A stretch of DNA of 64,000 nt from Cellulomonas edaphi (lineage in GTDB: Bacteria > Actinomycetota > Actinomycetes > Actinomycetales > Cellulomonadaceae): positions 1,189,471-1,253,470 of the forward strand of contig NZ_JAUCGR010000001.1 of the NCBI RefSeq assembly GCF_030362815.1, given 5' to 3'. The notes beneath the pieces are model-generated. The model worked only from the letters and a program-made list of their open reading frames with translations, was not told the DNA's origin and made no database searches. This document shows, piece by piece, positions 45,838 through 55,110 of this stretch. The position numbers and the translations under genes are program-made. Position 1 is the first letter of the stretch. Every line of letters starts with the position of its first letter.

Positions 45838-47126
45838 CCGCCACGACGGTGACGCCCGCGGCGACCGCCCCCGACAAGGCCAAGCCGCTCGCCCCGATCA
45901 GCTGGAAGGCGCCGATCGGCTACGGCGTCGTCGGCTTGATCAGCCTGGTGCTGTTCGGCCTGCTGCCCGACTCCGGCAAGGACTCGACGTTCGTCCTGTC
46001 CACCGGCAAGGACTACTTCCAGATCGACCCCATCACCGTCCCGGCCAAGGCGACCGCCATCGTGCTGTCCGTCGTCGCGCTGGTGCTGGCCGTCATCTCC
46101 TGGCAGGCGACGCGCAACCGCCGCAAGGTCGGGGCCTGGCTGCCGATCGTCTTCGGCATCGTCGTGGTGCTGGCGTTCCTCACGTGGGCCGACGCGGGCA
46201 AGGACTCGCCGCTGCCGCTCACGGGTCTGCTGCAGGGCTCGCTGTTCCTCGCGATCCCGCTCGTGTTCGGATCGCTCGCGGGCCTGCTGTGCGAGCGCTC
46301 CGGCATCATCAACGTCGCGATCGAGGGCCAGCTGCTGGCGGGGGCGTTCCTCGCGGCGGTCGTCGCGTCCATCACCAGCTCGGCGTACGTGGGGCTCATC
46401 GCGGCACCCGTCGCGGGGATGCTCGTGGGCGCGCTGCTCGTGCTGTTCTCGATCAGGTACGTCGTCAACCAGATCATCGTCGGCGTGGTGCTCAACGTGC
46501 TCGTGATCGGCGTGACGAGCTATCTGTTCTCCACCGTGCTGAAGACGGACGCGTCGACGTTCAACTCGCCGCCCAAGCTGCCGAGCATCGACATCCCGGT
46601 GCTCAGCCAGATCCCCATCGTCGGGCCCGTGCTGTTCCGCCAGACGGTCCTCGTCTACATCATGTACGTCGTCGTCGCGCTGCTGCAGATCTTCGTCTTC
46701 CGCAGCCGGTGGGGGCTGCGCCTGCGGGCGGTGGGGGAGCACCCCAAGGCCGCCGACACGGTGGGCATCAAGGTGAACCGCACGCGCGTGCGCGCCACGC
46801 TGCTCGGTGGTGCCGTGGCCGGCCTCGGTGGCGCGTTCTTCACCGTCGCCGCCGGGCTCGCCTTCGGCAAGGAGATGACGGGTGGCAAGGGCTTCATCGC
46901 CCTGGCCGCCATGATCCTGGGCCGCTGGAACCCCGTGGGCGCCCTGGCGGCGGCGCTGCTGTTCGGGTTCTCCGACAACCTGCAGGTGGTGCTGGGCATC
47001 ATCGGCACGCCGATCCCGAGCCAGATCATGCTCATGACGCCGTACGTCGTGACGATCTTCGCCGTCGCCGGTCTCGTCGGGCGCGTGCGCCCGCCCGCCG
47101 CCGAGGGCATCCCCTACGTGAAGTGA
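45834..47126 (+). CDS. nucleoside ABC transporter permease 2
   Basis: A 430-residue polytopic permease of the NupQ/YufQ type. The core includes LLCERSGIINVAIEGQLLAG, QIIVGVVLNVLVIGVTSYLF, RAVGEHPKAADTVGIKVNRT, and a C-terminal GFIALAAMILGRWNPVGALAAA. It has about 120 N-terminal residues with two to three additional helices compared with minimal family members. AAGGAGG precedes ATG 45834, which overlaps permease 1. The stop overlaps the cdd start. Confidence 0.93.
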   Translation: MTATTVTPAATAPDKAKPLAPISWKAPIGYGVVGLISLVLFGLLPDSGKDSTFVLSTGKDYFQIDPITVPAKATAIVLSVVALVLAVISWQATRNRRKVGAWLPIVFGIVVVLAFLTWADAGKDSPLPLTGLLQGSLFLAIPLVFGSLAGLLCERSGIINVAIEGQLLAGAFLAAVVASITSSAYVGLIAAPVAGMLVGALLVLFSIRYVVNQIIVGVVLNVLVIGVTSYLFSTVLKTDASTFNSPPKLPSIDIPVLSQIPIVGPVLFRQTVLVYIMYVVVALLQIFVFRSRWGLRLRAVGEHPKAADTVGIKVNRTRVRATLLGGAVAGLGGAFFTVAAGLAFGKEMTGGKGFIALAAMILGRWNPVGALAAALLFGFSDNLQVVLGIIGTPIPSQIMLMTPYVVTIFAVAGLVGRVRPPAAEGIPYVK

Positions 47127-47530
47127 GTGCCGTGACGGACATCGACTGGGACGCTCTGCGGGACGCCGCGCGGGACGTCATGCGCAAGGCCTACGTGCCC
47201 TACTCGCACTTCCCGGTGGGGGCGGCCGCGCTCGTCGACGACGGGCGCGTGGTGGCCGGCTGCAACGTGGAGAACGCGAGCTACGGCGTCACGCTGTGCG
47301 CCGAGTGCTCGCTCGTGTCGGCCCTGGTGGTCGGCGGCGGCGGACGCCTGGTGGCTTTCACCTGCGTCGACGGGCACGGCAACGTGCTCATGCCGTGCGG
47401 CCGGTGCCGGCAGCTGCTGTGGGAGCACGGCGGGGCACGGCTCCAGGTCGAGACCGTCAGCGGCGTCCGACCGATGACCGAGGTGCTGCCCGACGCGTTC
47501 GGGCCCACCGACCTGGAGGAACGCGCATGA
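47123..47530 (+). CDS. cdd: cytidine deaminase
   Basis: A 135-residue homotetramer-type cytidine/deoxycytidine deaminase. The zinc site is in NVENASYGVTLCAECS (C-A-E with catalytic Glu) and MPCGRCRQLLWE (P-C-x2-C). It converts cytidine to uridine. I chose GTG 47123 because it makes the usual 4-nt overlap with the permease stop; GTG 47132 is an alternative that loses three residues. Its stop overlaps deoA by 4 nt, so nucleoside import and deamination are transcribed together. Confidence 0.95.
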   Translation: MSAVTDIDWDALRDAARDVMRKAYVPYSHFPVGAAALVDDGRVVAGCNVENASYGVTLCAECSLVSALVVGGGGRLVAFTCVDGHGNVLMPCGRCRQLLWEHGGARLQVETVSGVRPMTEVLPDAFGPTDLEERA

Positions 47531-48819
47531 GCCGGGACAGCTTCGACGCGGTCGAGGTGATCGTCGCCAAGCGTGACGGCCACCGCCTCTCGGACGCGCA
47601 GATCGACTGGGTCATCGACGCCTACACGCGGGGCGACGTGGCCGAGGAGCAGATGTCGGCGCTCACCATGGCGATCCTGCTCAACGGGATGGACCGTGCG
47701 GAGATCGCGCGGTGGACCGCCGCGATGATCGCGTCCGGCGAGCGCATGTCCTTCGCGCACCTGAGCCGCCCGACGGCGGACAAGCACTCGACGGGCGGCG
47801 TCGGCGACAAGATCACGCTGCCGCTGGCGCCGCTGGTCGCCGTGTTCGGCGTCGCGGTCCCGCAGCTGTCGGGCCGCGGGCTCGGCCACACCGGTGGCAC
47901 GCTCGACAAGCTCGAGTCGATCCCCGGCTGGCGGGCCGCGCTGACCAACGACGAGATGATGCGCCAGCTGGAGGACGTCGGCGCCGTCATCTGCCAGGCC
48001 GGCTCCGGCCTCGCGCCGGCCGACCGCAAGCTCTACGCGCTGCGGGACGTGACCGGGACGGTCGAGGCGATCCCCCTGATCGCGAGCTCGATCATGAGCA
48101 AGAAGATCGCCGAGGGCACCGGTGCGCTCGTGCTCGACGTCAAGGTGGGGTCGGGCGCCTTCATGAAGGACCTGGACCGCGCCGCGGAGCTGGCTCGCAC
48201 CATGGTGGAGCTCGGCACGGACGCGGGCGTGAGCACCGTCGCGCTCCTCACCGACATGGACGTGCCGCTGGGCCTGACCGCGGGCAACGCCCTGGAGGTG
48301 CGCGAGTCCGTCGAGGTGCTGGCCGGCGGGGGACCGGCGGACGTCGTCGAGCTCACGGTGGCCCTGGCGCGCGAGATGCTGGCGGCCGCCGGCAAGCCCG
48401 ACGTAGACGTCGAGGCCGCGCTGCAGGACGGCCGCGCGATGGACGCCTGGCGCGCGATGATCACGGCGCAGGGCGGCGACCCGGACGCGGAGCTGCCCGT
48501 CGCGAACGAGACCGAGCAGGTCGTGGCGGAGTCCGACGGCGTGCTGACCACCCTCGACGCCTACGCCGTGGGGATCGCCGCATGGCGTCTCGGCGCGGGC
48601 CGCGCGCGCAAGGAGGACCCCGTCCAGGCGGGCGCCGGCGTCGAGATCCACGCCCGTCCGGGAGACACGGTGCGCGCGGGACAGCCGCTGCTCACGCTGC
48701 ACACCGACACCCCCGAGCGGTTCGGACGCGCGCGCGAGGCGCTCGCCTCGGGCGTGGTCGTGGGCGCGCCCGGCACGACGGTCACCCGGCGGCCGCTGGT
48801 CATCGACCGCATCGGCTGA
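47527..48819 (+). CDS. deoA: thymidine phosphorylase
   Basis: A 430-residue pyrimidine-nucleoside phosphorylase. The signature SGRGLGHTGGTLDKLESIPG is intact, with KHSTGGVGDKITLPLAPLVA (phosphate site) and SKKIAEGTGALVLDVKVGSG. It splits thymidine or deoxyuridine to base and deoxyribose-1-phosphate, which feeds a phosphomutase and DeoC. ATG 47527 overlaps cdd. A 73-nt gap separates it from the next gene, the only sizeable gap downstream of the ATPase. Confidence 0.95.
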   Translation: MSRDSFDAVEVIVAKRDGHRLSDAQIDWVIDAYTRGDVAEEQMSALTMAILLNGMDRAEIARWTAAMIASGERMSFAHLSRPTADKHSTGGVGDKITLPLAPLVAVFGVAVPQLSGRGLGHTGGTLDKLESIPGWRAALTNDEMMRQLEDVGAVICQAGSGLAPADRKLYALRDVTGTVEAIPLIASSIMSKKIAEGTGALVLDVKVGSGAFMKDLDRAAELARTMVELGTDAGVSTVALLTDMDVPLGLTAGNALEVRESVEVLAGGGPADVVELTVALAREMLAAAGKPDVDVEAALQDGRAMDAWRAMITAQGGDPDAELPVANETEQVVAESDGVLTTLDAYAVGIAAWRLGAGRARKEDPVQAGAGVEIHARPGDTVRAGQPLLTLHTDTPERFGRAREALASGVVVGAPGTTVTRRPLVIDRIG

Positions 48820-48892
48820 GGCGTGGCGGCGTGAGTCCCCTTCGGAGCACGATGGACGTGCTCTGACCCACGGAACGGACCAAGGAGGAGCG

Positions 48893-49111
48893 ATGAGCAC
48901 CGTCCCCGGATCGGACGCCTGGCGCGACGCAGGGCTCGAGCCCGTGACCACCGACGAGCCGACGAGGCTGACCGACGACCTCGCCCCGCCGGACCCCGAC
49001 GAGTACGTGCCCGGCTTCCCGCGCCCCGACCTCGACGGCGGCGCCGACGAGGCCGACGTGGTGGAGCAGGACAGCGAGGTCGCGCTGGACGACGACGGGG
49101 GCGACGCGTGA
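48893..49111 (+). CDS. small acidic protein of unknown function in nucleoside operon
   Basis: A 72-residue, strongly acidic protein ([20 protein letters not shown] ... ending LDDDGGDA) with no hydrophobic segment and no cysteine. A strong AAGGAGGAG precedes ATG 48893, and the stop overlaps add by 4 nt, so it is a real, translated gene. I know no family. The Pro/Asp-rich composition suggests disorder. Possible roles are a binding partner of Add or of the transporter, but nothing in the sequence shows this. Confidence 0.75.
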   Translation: MSTVPGSDAWRDAGLEPVTTDEPTRLTDDLAPPDPDEYVPGFPRPDLDGGADEADVVEQDSEVALDDDGGDA

Positions 49112-50190
49112 GCGTGACCGACGAGGACCTCGTCGCGCTCATCCCCTCGCTGCCCAAGGTGCTCCTGCACGACCACCTGGACGGGGGGCTGCGGCCCGCC
49201 ACGATCGTCGAGCTCGCCGCGGAGGCGGGCCACGAGCTGCCCACCACGGACCCCGAGGAGCTCGGCCGGTGGTTCGTCGAGGCGGCCGGCGCGGGCACGC
49301 TCGAGCTCTACCTCGAGACGTTCGCGCACACCGTCGCGGTGATGCAGAGCGCGGACGCGCTGCGCCGGGTGGCCCGGGAGGCGGCCGAGGACCTCGCCGC
49401 CGACGGGATCGTGTACGCCGAGGTGCGCTACGCCCCCGAGCAGCACGTGAGCGCCGGGCTGTCGCTGCAGGAGGTGGTCGACGCGGTGCAGGCGGGGTTC
49501 GCCGACGCCGCGGGCGCGATCCGCGTGGGCACGATCCTGTCCGCGATGCGCCACTTGGACCGCGCCGACGAGATCGCCGAGCTCGCGCTGGCCAACCGGG
49601 ACGCGGGCGTGGTCGGCTTCGACATCGCCGGCCCCGAGGCGGGCTTCCCGCCCTCGCGCCTCGCGAGCGCGTTCGAGACGCTGCGCCGTGCCAGCTTCCC
49701 CACCACGGTGCACGCCGGCGAGGCGGACGGTCTGGACTCGATCGCGGAGGCGCTGCACGTGGCCGGCGCCTGCCGGCTGGGGCACGGCGTCCAGCTCGTG
49801 GCCGACACCGGCAGGGACGAGCTGGGCGACCGGCTGGGCCTGATCGCCCACTGGGTGCGCGACCGCCGGATCCCGCTCGAGCTCTGCCCCTCCTCCAACG
49901 TGCAGACGGGCGGCGCGCCGTCCATCGCCGAGCACCCCGTCACCCGGCTTCGCCAGCTGGGCATGGAGGTCACCGTCAACACCGACAACCGGCTCCAGTC
50001 GGGCACCTCCCTGTCCCGTGAGCTGACGCTCCTGGTGCGAGAGGCGGGCTGGACGCTGACGGACATCGAGGACGTCACGGTCACGGCCGCAGCGTTCTCG
50101 TTCGCCCACCACGACGAGCGCGCCGTGCTCATCGACACCGTGATCCGGCCCGCCTACGCGGCGGCCCGGGGAGGAAGGCACCGCGCATGA
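49108..50190 (+). CDS. add: adenosine deaminase
   Basis: A 360-residue TIM-barrel zinc enzyme deaminating adenosine and deoxyadenosine. The N-terminal metal pair is in [16 protein letters not shown] (H-x-H). The catalytic Glu segment is [14 protein letters not shown], followed by RLGHGVQL. The C-terminal metal Asp is in [19 protein letters not shown] in place of NTDD is recalled as typical of actinobacterial enzymes. GTG 49108 overlaps the small acidic gene, and the stop overlaps deoC by 4 nt. Confidence 0.95.
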   Translation: MSVTDEDLVALIPSLPKVLLHDHLDGGLRPATIVELAAEAGHELPTTDPEELGRWFVEAAGAGTLELYLETFAHTVAVMQSADALRRVAREAAEDLAADGIVYAEVRYAPEQHVSAGLSLQEVVDAVQAGFADAAGAIRVGTILSAMRHLDRADEIAELALANRDAGVVGFDIAGPEAGFPPSRLASAFETLRRASFPTTVHAGEADGLDSIAEALHVAGACRLGHGVQLVADTGRDELGDRLGLIAHWVRDRRIPLELCPSSNVQTGGAPSIAEHPVTRLRQLGMEVTVNTDNRLQSGTSLSRELTLLVREAGWTLTDIEDVTVTAAAFSFAHHDERAVLIDTVIRPAYAAARGGRHRA

Positions 50191-50858
50191 CCACCGATCC
50201 CCGCTCGCTCGCCCAGCTCGTCGACCACACGCTGCTCAAGCCCGAGGCCACGCGTGCCGACGTCGACGCGCTCGTGGCCGAGGGCGCCCGGCTCGGCGCG
50301 TACTCGGTGTGCATCTCGCCGTCGTTCCTGCCCGTCGAGGTGCCGGCGGGCCTCAAGGTCGCCACGGTCTGCGGGTTCCCGTCGGGCAAGCACCACAGCG
50401 AGGTGAAGGCCGCCGAGGCCGCCCGGTCGGTGCGGGACGGCGCCGACGAGGTCGACATGGTGATCGACGTCGGCGCCGCGAAGGAGGGCCGCTTCGACGC
50501 CGTGCAGGCCGACATCGCGGCCGTGCGCGCCGCTGCTCCGGCGCCCACCGTGCTCAAGGTGATCATCGAGTCTGCTGCGCTCTCGGACGACGAGATCGTC
50601 GGCGTGTGCCGCGCGGCGGAGGCCGCGGGTGCCGACTTCGTCAAGACCTCGACGGGCTTCCACCCGGCAGGCGGCGCGTCCGTGCACGCCGTGCGGATCA
50701 TGCACGACACCGTGGGCGGCCGCCTCGGGATCAAGGCGTCGGGCGGCGTCCGCACCGCCCAGGACGCGCTCGACATGGTCGAGGCGGGCGCGACCCGGCT
50801 CGGCCTGTCCGGGACCGCTGCCGTGCTGGCCGGGCTCGAGGCGGACGCGGGCTACTAG
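50187..50858 (+). CDS. deoC: deoxyribose-phosphate aldolase
   Basis: A 223-residue class I aldolase cleaving deoxyribose-5-phosphate to acetaldehyde and glyceraldehyde-3-phosphate. The Schiff-base lysine is in [14 protein letters not shown], and the second active-site lysine is in [31 protein letters not shown] is the usual third signature. It ends the nucleoside salvage operon. Its TAG overlaps the TAG of the convergent phosphomutase gene, and both lie in a hairpin loop. Confidence 0.96.
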   Translation: MTTDPRSLAQLVDHTLLKPEATRADVDALVAEGARLGAYSVCISPSFLPVEVPAGLKVATVCGFPSGKHHSEVKAAEAARSVRDGADEVDMVIDVGAAKEGRFDAVQADIAAVRAAAPAPTVLKVIIESAALSDDEIVGVCRAAEAAGADFVKTSTGFHPAGGASVHAVRIMHDTVGGRLGIKASGGVRTAQDALDMVEAGATRLGLSGTAAVLAGLEADAGY

Positions 50859-50865
50859 GCCCGCG
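50846..50865. terminator. bidirectional hairpin containing both deoC and phosphomutase stop codons
   Basis: Seven-bp perfect arms (50846-50852 and 50859-50865) flank a 6-nt loop that carries the overlapping TAG stops of the two convergent genes. It can act on both strands. Confidence 0.55.
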
Positions 50866-52735
50866 CGGGCTCCAGGCCCAGCGCCGCACGCATGTCGGCG
50901 GCGACCGCGTCGAGCCGCGCGCGGGCGCCGTGCCTCGCTGCGCCGACCGCCTCGTCGTCGGCGTCCGGCCGGACCGGCTCGATGACCTCGAGGTACACCT
51001 TGACCTTGGGCTCCGTGCCGCTCGGCCGGACGACGACCCGGGTGTCGTCGGCCGTCAGGAGCCGCAGGCCGTCCGTGGGCGGCAGGCCGCCGCGGTCGTC
51101 GTCGGTCCCCGCCGCGAGGTCGACGACGCTCGTGACGCGCGAGCCGGCCAGCGTGGTGGGCGGCGCGGTGCGCAGCCGGTCGACCGTCGCACCGATCGCG
51201 CCGAGGTCGGTGAACCGCGCGGACACCTGGTCGCTGAGGTGCAGCCCGTGCGCGCGGGCGAGGTCGTCGAGCTCGTCGACGAGCGTGCGCCCCGCGGCCT
51301 TGACGCGCGCCGCGAGCCCGGCCACCAGCAGGGCCGCGCTGATGCCGTCCTTGTCCCGCACGTGCAGCGGGTCGACGCAGTAGCCGAGCGCCTCCTCGTA
51401 GCCGAAGACCAGCCCCTCGACGCGCGAGATCCACTTGAAGCCGGTCAGGGTCTGCGCGTGCCGCACGCCGGCCGACGCCGCGATCCGCGCGAGCTGGCGG
51501 GAGGAGACGATCGAGCTCGCGAACGTCGCCGTCGGGTCCACGGGCCCCGGGTCGGCGCCGATGCGCGCCGCGACGGTCGCGCCCAGCAGCGCCCCGGTCT
51601 CATCGCCGTGCAGCATCCGCCAGCCCTCGGCGGCGGCGGTGTCGGGTCCCCGGTAGGAGCGCGCGCGCCTGTCCTGGACGGCGACGGCGCACCGGTCGGC
51701 GTCGGGGTCGAGGGCGAGCACCAGGTCGGCGCCCTCGTCGCTGGCCAGCCCGATCGCCAGGTCGATCGCGCCGGGCTCCTCGGGGTTGGGGAACGCGACG
51801 CTCGGGAAGTCGCCGTCGGGCTCGGCCTGCTCGGGGACCACCAGCACGTCGGTGAACCCTGCCTCCGCCAGCACGCGCTGGGCGACCTCGCCGCCGACCC
51901 CGTGCAGGGGTGTGAGCACGATCCGCACGTCAGCGGCGGCCGCTCGCTGCGCCGGGTCAGCGAGCGACACGGTGTGGGCGACGTACGCGTCGACGATGCT
52001 CGCGTCCAGCACGCTCCAGCCGCTCTGCGCGCGGGGCACCGACGCGACCGAGGGGACGCGCGCGATCTCGTGCGCGATGGCCGCGTCCACGGGCGCGACG
52101 ATCTGCGAGCCCTGTCCCGCGTCGGTGACGACGCGCCCGCCCAGGTACACCTTGTAGCCGTTGTCCTGGGGCGGGTTGTGCGACGCGGTGACCATGATCC
52201 CGGCGTCGGCCTCGAGGTGGCGCACCGCGAACGCCAGCACGGGCGTGGGCAGCGCGGACGGCATGAGGTGGACGTCGATGCCGACGGCCGTGAGCACCGC
52301 GGCGGTGTCGAGCGCGAAGTCGGTGGACTTGTGCCGGGCGTCGTAGCCGACCACCACGCGTGGGGACGGCGTGACCCCGTCGAGCTCGCCGAGCAGGTAG
52401 TCGGCGATGCCCGCGGCCGCCCGGATCACGACGGCCCGGTTCATCCGGTGCGGCCCACCACCCAGCCGCCCGCGCAGGCCCGCGGTGCCGAACTGCAGGA
52501 GCCCGGTGAAGCGGTCGGCCAGCTCCTCGCGCGCGCGGCGGGCCGTGTCGATCACCTGTCGCTGCGTGGGGTCCGGCTCGGCGCCCTCGCGCAGACCGTC
52601 CGGCTGACGGTCGGCCTGCTCCAGGAGCTCGCGCAGCTCGTCGGCGGTGTCTCGGTCGGGGTCGTCGGCGACCCACGTCCGCACCTGCTCCTTGAGCTCT
52701 GACCACGTGATCTGCGTCGACCGGGCGTCGTCCAT
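50855..52735 (-). CDS. pmmB: phosphomannomutase/phosphopentomutase-type alpha-D-phosphohexomutase (PmmB-like)
   Basis: A 626-residue four-domain phosphohexomutase. The catalytic phosphoserine is in [20 protein letters not shown], the metal loop is [14 protein letters not shown], the sugar loop is [13 protein letters not shown], and the phosphate loop is [16 protein letters not shown]. PmmB-type enzymes may also act as phosphopentomutases. Here the position between deoC and purine nucleoside phosphorylase fits ribose-1-P/deoxyribose-1-P conversion. ATG 52735 is chosen because a -10 (TACGTT) lies 7 nt upstream. Confidence 0.9.
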   Translation of the reverse strand: MDDARSTQITWSELKEQVRTWVADDPDRDTADELRELLEQADRQPDGLREGAEPDPTQRQVIDTARRAREELADRFTGLLQFGTAGLRGRLGGGPHRMNRAVVIRAAAGIADYLLGELDGVTPSPRVVVGYDARHKSTDFALDTAAVLTAVGIDVHLMPSALPTPVLAFAVRHLEADAGIMVTASHNPPQDNGYKVYLGGRVVTDAGQGSQIVAPVDAAIAHEIARVPSVASVPRAQSGWSVLDASIVDAYVAHTVSLADPAQRAAAADVRIVLTPLHGVGGEVAQRVLAEAGFTDVLVVPEQAEPDGDFPSVAFPNPEEPGAIDLAIGLASDEGADLVLALDPDADRCAVAVQDRRARSYRGPDTAAAEGWRMLHGDETGALLGATVAARIGADPGPVDPTATFASSIVSSRQLARIAASAGVRHAQTLTGFKWISRVEGLVFGYEEALGYCVDPLHVRDKDGISAALLVAGLAARVKAAGRTLVDELDDLARAHGLHLSDQVSARFTDLGAIGATVDRLRTAPPTTLAGSRVTSVVDLAAGTDDDRGGLPPTDGLRLLTADDTRVVVRPSGTEPKVKVYLEVIEPVRPDADDEAVGAARHGARARLDAVAADMRAALGLEPARA

Positions 52736-52742
52736 GGACCCC

Positions 52743-52748
52743 AACGTA
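52743..52748 (-). promoter_or_regulatory. leaderless-type -10 element of pmmB
   Basis: TACGTT on the minus strand ends 7 nt before ATG 52735. It argues against the longer TTG start at 52744. Confidence 0.5.
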
Positions 52749-52779
52749 CTGGCCCGGCGACGCAGCCACTATCCGAGGC

Positions 52780-53610
52780 TCAGACGCGCTTGACGACCTC
52801 CGCGAGCAGCGCGCTGATGCGCGGGCCGGCCGCCTGGCCGGCCTCGAGCACCTCGGCGTGGGCCAGCGGCGTCTCGCTGATGCCCGCGCCGAAGTTGGTG
52901 ACGAGCGAGACGCCCAGCACCTCCAGCCCGGCGTGCCGCGCGGCGATCGCCTCGAGCGTCGTCGACATGCCCACGAGGTCGCCGCCCAGGACACCGGCCA
53001 TGCGCACCTCGGCCGGGGTCTCGTAGTGCGGCCCGGGGAACTGGACGTAGACGCCCTCGCCCAGGGTCGGATCGACCTCGTGCGCGATGGCGCGCAGGCG
53101 GGCGGAGTACAGGTCGGTCAGGTCGACGAAGGTCGCGCCCTCCAGCGGGGAGGTGGCAGTGAGGTTGATGTGGTCGCGGATCAGCACGGGAGTGCCCGGG
53201 CCCCACTGCGGGTTGAGTCCGCCGCAGCCGTTGGTCAGCACGAGGGTGGTCGCACCCGCCGCGGCCGCCGTGCGCACGCCGTGCACCACGCGGCGCACAC
53301 CCCGGCCCTCGTAGAGGTGCGTGCGCGAGCCGAGCACGAGCGCGTGCTTGCCGGTGGCCTCGATGCGCACGGAGCGGATGATCCCGCTGTGGCCCACCAC
53401 GGCGGCGGCGGAGAACCCGGGGACGTCGGTGCTCGGGATCTCGGCGACCGTCTCGCCCAGCAGGTCGGCGGCGCCGCCCCAGCCCGAGCCGAGCACGAGC
53501 GCGACGTCGTGGCGCGGCACGCCCGTCGCCTCCGCGAGGTAGGCCGCCGCGGTGCGGGCCACGTCGAAGGGGTCGGTGGTCGGGTCGTCCAGGTCTGTGA
53601 CGTCGCTCAT
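52780..53610 (-). CDS. deoD: purine-nucleoside phosphorylase
   Basis: A 276-residue trimeric-type (PNP/MTAP family) enzyme cleaving inosine, guanosine and deoxy forms to base and (deoxy)ribose-1-phosphate. It has LGSGWGGAADLLGE (phosphate loop), LGSRTHLYEGRGVRRVVHGV, LTNGCGGLNPQWGPG, the purine-site QFPGPHYETPAEVRMAGVLG, and SLVTNFGAGIS. The product feeds the phosphomutase encoded just downstream on the same strand. ATG 53610 has a leaderless-type promoter and is divergent from the lpdA-like gene. Confidence 0.95.
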   Translation of the reverse strand: MSDVTDLDDPTTDPFDVARTAAAYLAEATGVPRHDVALVLGSGWGGAADLLGETVAEIPSTDVPGFSAAAVVGHSGIIRSVRIEATGKHALVLGSRTHLYEGRGVRRVVHGVRTAAAAGATTLVLTNGCGGLNPQWGPGTPVLIRDHINLTATSPLEGATFVDLTDLYSARLRAIAHEVDPTLGEGVYVQFPGPHYETPAEVRMAGVLGGDLVGMSTTLEAIAARHAGLEVLGVSLVTNFGAGISETPLAHAEVLEAGQAAGPRISALLAEVVKRV

Positions 53611-53616
53611 GGTCCG

Positions 53617-53622
53617 AGGCTA
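53617..53622 (-). promoter_or_regulatory. leaderless-type -10 element of purine phosphorylase gene
   Basis: TAGCCT on the minus strand ends 6 nt before ATG 53610. Confidence 0.55.
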
Positions 53623-53650
53623 GCGTCCGCGCGGCCGGTCGATCGGACGG

Positions 53651-53656
53651 CACAAT
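53651..53656 (+). promoter_or_regulatory. possible leaderless-type -10 element of lpdA-like gene
   Basis: CACAAT ends 8 nt before GTG 53665. The match is weak, since T at position 1 is replaced by C. Confidence 0.35.
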
Positions 53657-53664
53657 GGGTTCTC

Positions 53665-55107
53665 GTGACCACACCTGTGCCCGACGAGTCCCTCAGCTCC
53701 GCCAGCCGCGTCGTCGTGGTCGGAGGCGGTCCCGGGGGGTACGAGGCGGCGCTCGTCGCACGACGGCTCGGCGCGGACGTCACCGTGGTGGAGCGCGCCG
53801 GCATGGGTGGCGCCGCGGTGCTCACCGACGTCATGCCGTCGAAGACGCTCATCGCGACCGCGGAGTGGCTCACCATCGCCGACCGCGCGCCCGAGCTCGG
53901 CATCCGCGCGGACGGCTTCGCGCTCTCGGGTGCCGAGGCGCGCCACCACATCGACCTGGCCGCCGTGAACACGCGCGTCAAGGCGCTCGCCGCCGCCCAG
54001 AGCGCGGACATCCGGGCGCGGCTCGAGCGCGAGGGCGTGCGCATCGTGCTCGGCGAGGGTCGGCTGGACGGACCGCAGCGCGTGCTCGTGCGCACGCCCG
54101 GCGGCGTCGACGACGAGGCGCTCGAGGCGGACGTCGTGCTGGTCGCCACCGGCGCGACGCCCCGCGAGCTGCCGACCGCGCGGCCCGACGGCGAGCGCAT
54201 CCTCACGTGGACGCAGCTGTACGACCTCACGTCGCTGCCCGAGAAGCTCATCGTCGTCGGCTCCGGTGTCACCGGCGCCGAGTTCGCCGGCGCCTACACC
54301 TCGCTCGGTGCCGACGTCACGCTCGTCTCCAGCCGGGACCGCGTCCTGCCGGGTGAGGACGCCGACGCCGCCGAGCTGCTCGAGGGCGTGTTCAAGGCGC
54401 GCGGCATGCACGTGCTGTCGCGCTCGCGGGCCGAGGGCGCGCGCCGCACTGCCGACGGCGTCGTCGTGACCCTGTCCGACGGCCGGGAGGTCGAGGGCTC
54501 GCACGTGCTGTTCGCGGTGGGCTCCATCCCGACGACGGCCGGGCTGGGCCTCGAGGAGGCGGGCGTGCGGCTCGCGCCGTCCGGGCACATCCAGGTGGAC
54601 AAGGTCTCGCGCACCAGCGCGCGGGGCATCTACGCGGCGGGCGACGTGACCGGGGTGCTCCCGCTCGCGTCGGTCGCGGCGACACAGGGCCGGATCGCGA
54701 TGTCGCACGCGCTGGGCGACGCGGTCAAGCCGCTCTCGCTGCGCGGGGTCTCGGCGAACATCTTCACCGCACCGGAGATCGCGACCGTGGGGCTCTCGGA
54801 GTCCCGCCTGCAGTCCACGGGCACGCAGTACACGGTGAGCATGCTGCCGATCGCGCGCAACCCCCGCGCCAAGATGCTGGGCGTGCGCGAGGGGTTCATC
54901 AAGATCTTCGCGCACCCCGGCTCGGGAACCGTCCTGGGCGCGGTGCTGGTGGGACCGCGTGCGTCCGAGTCGGTGTTCCCGCTGACCCTGGCCGTCACGC
55001 ACCGGATGACCACGGACCAGGTGGCCGAGGCCGTGACCGTGTACCCGTCGATGTCCGGCACCATCGCCGAGGTGGCCCGGATGCTGCACCACCGGTCGGA
55101 GGACTAG
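53665..55107 (+). CDS. lpdA: NAD(P)H-quinone dehydrogenase (LpdA-like flavoprotein)
   Basis: A 480-residue flavoprotein of the pyridine nucleotide-disulfide oxidoreductase family. FAD site: VVVVGGGPGGYEAALVARRL. NAD(P) site: KLIVVGSGVTGAEFAGAYTS. Second FAD segment: GIYAAGDVTG. The C-terminal dimer domain is intact. The redox CxxxxC of true lipoamide dehydrogenases is absent: the position reads GGAAVLTDVMPSKTL. This matches mycobacterial Rv3303c, described as a quinone reductase rather than Lpd. GTG 53665. Confidence 0.92.
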   Translation: MTTPVPDESLSSASRVVVVGGGPGGYEAALVARRLGADVTVVERAGMGGAAVLTDVMPSKTLIATAEWLTIADRAPELGIRADGFALSGAEARHHIDLAAVNTRVKALAAAQSADIRARLEREGVRIVLGEGRLDGPQRVLVRTPGGVDDEALEADVVLVATGATPRELPTARPDGERILTWTQLYDLTSLPEKLIVVGSGVTGAEFAGAYTSLGADVTLVSSRDRVLPGEDADAAELLEGVFKARGMHVLSRSRAEGARRTADGVVVTLSDGREVEGSHVLFAVGSIPTTAGLGLEEAGVRLAPSGHIQVDKVSRTSARGIYAAGDVTGVLPLASVAATQGRIAMSHALGDAVKPLSLRGVSANIFTAPEIATVGLSESRLQSTGTQYTVSMLPIARNPRAKMLGVREGFIKIFAHPGSGTVLGAVLVGPRASESVFPLTLAVTHRMTTDQVAEAVTVYPSMSGTIAEVARMLHHRSED

Positions 55108-55110
55108 GGA

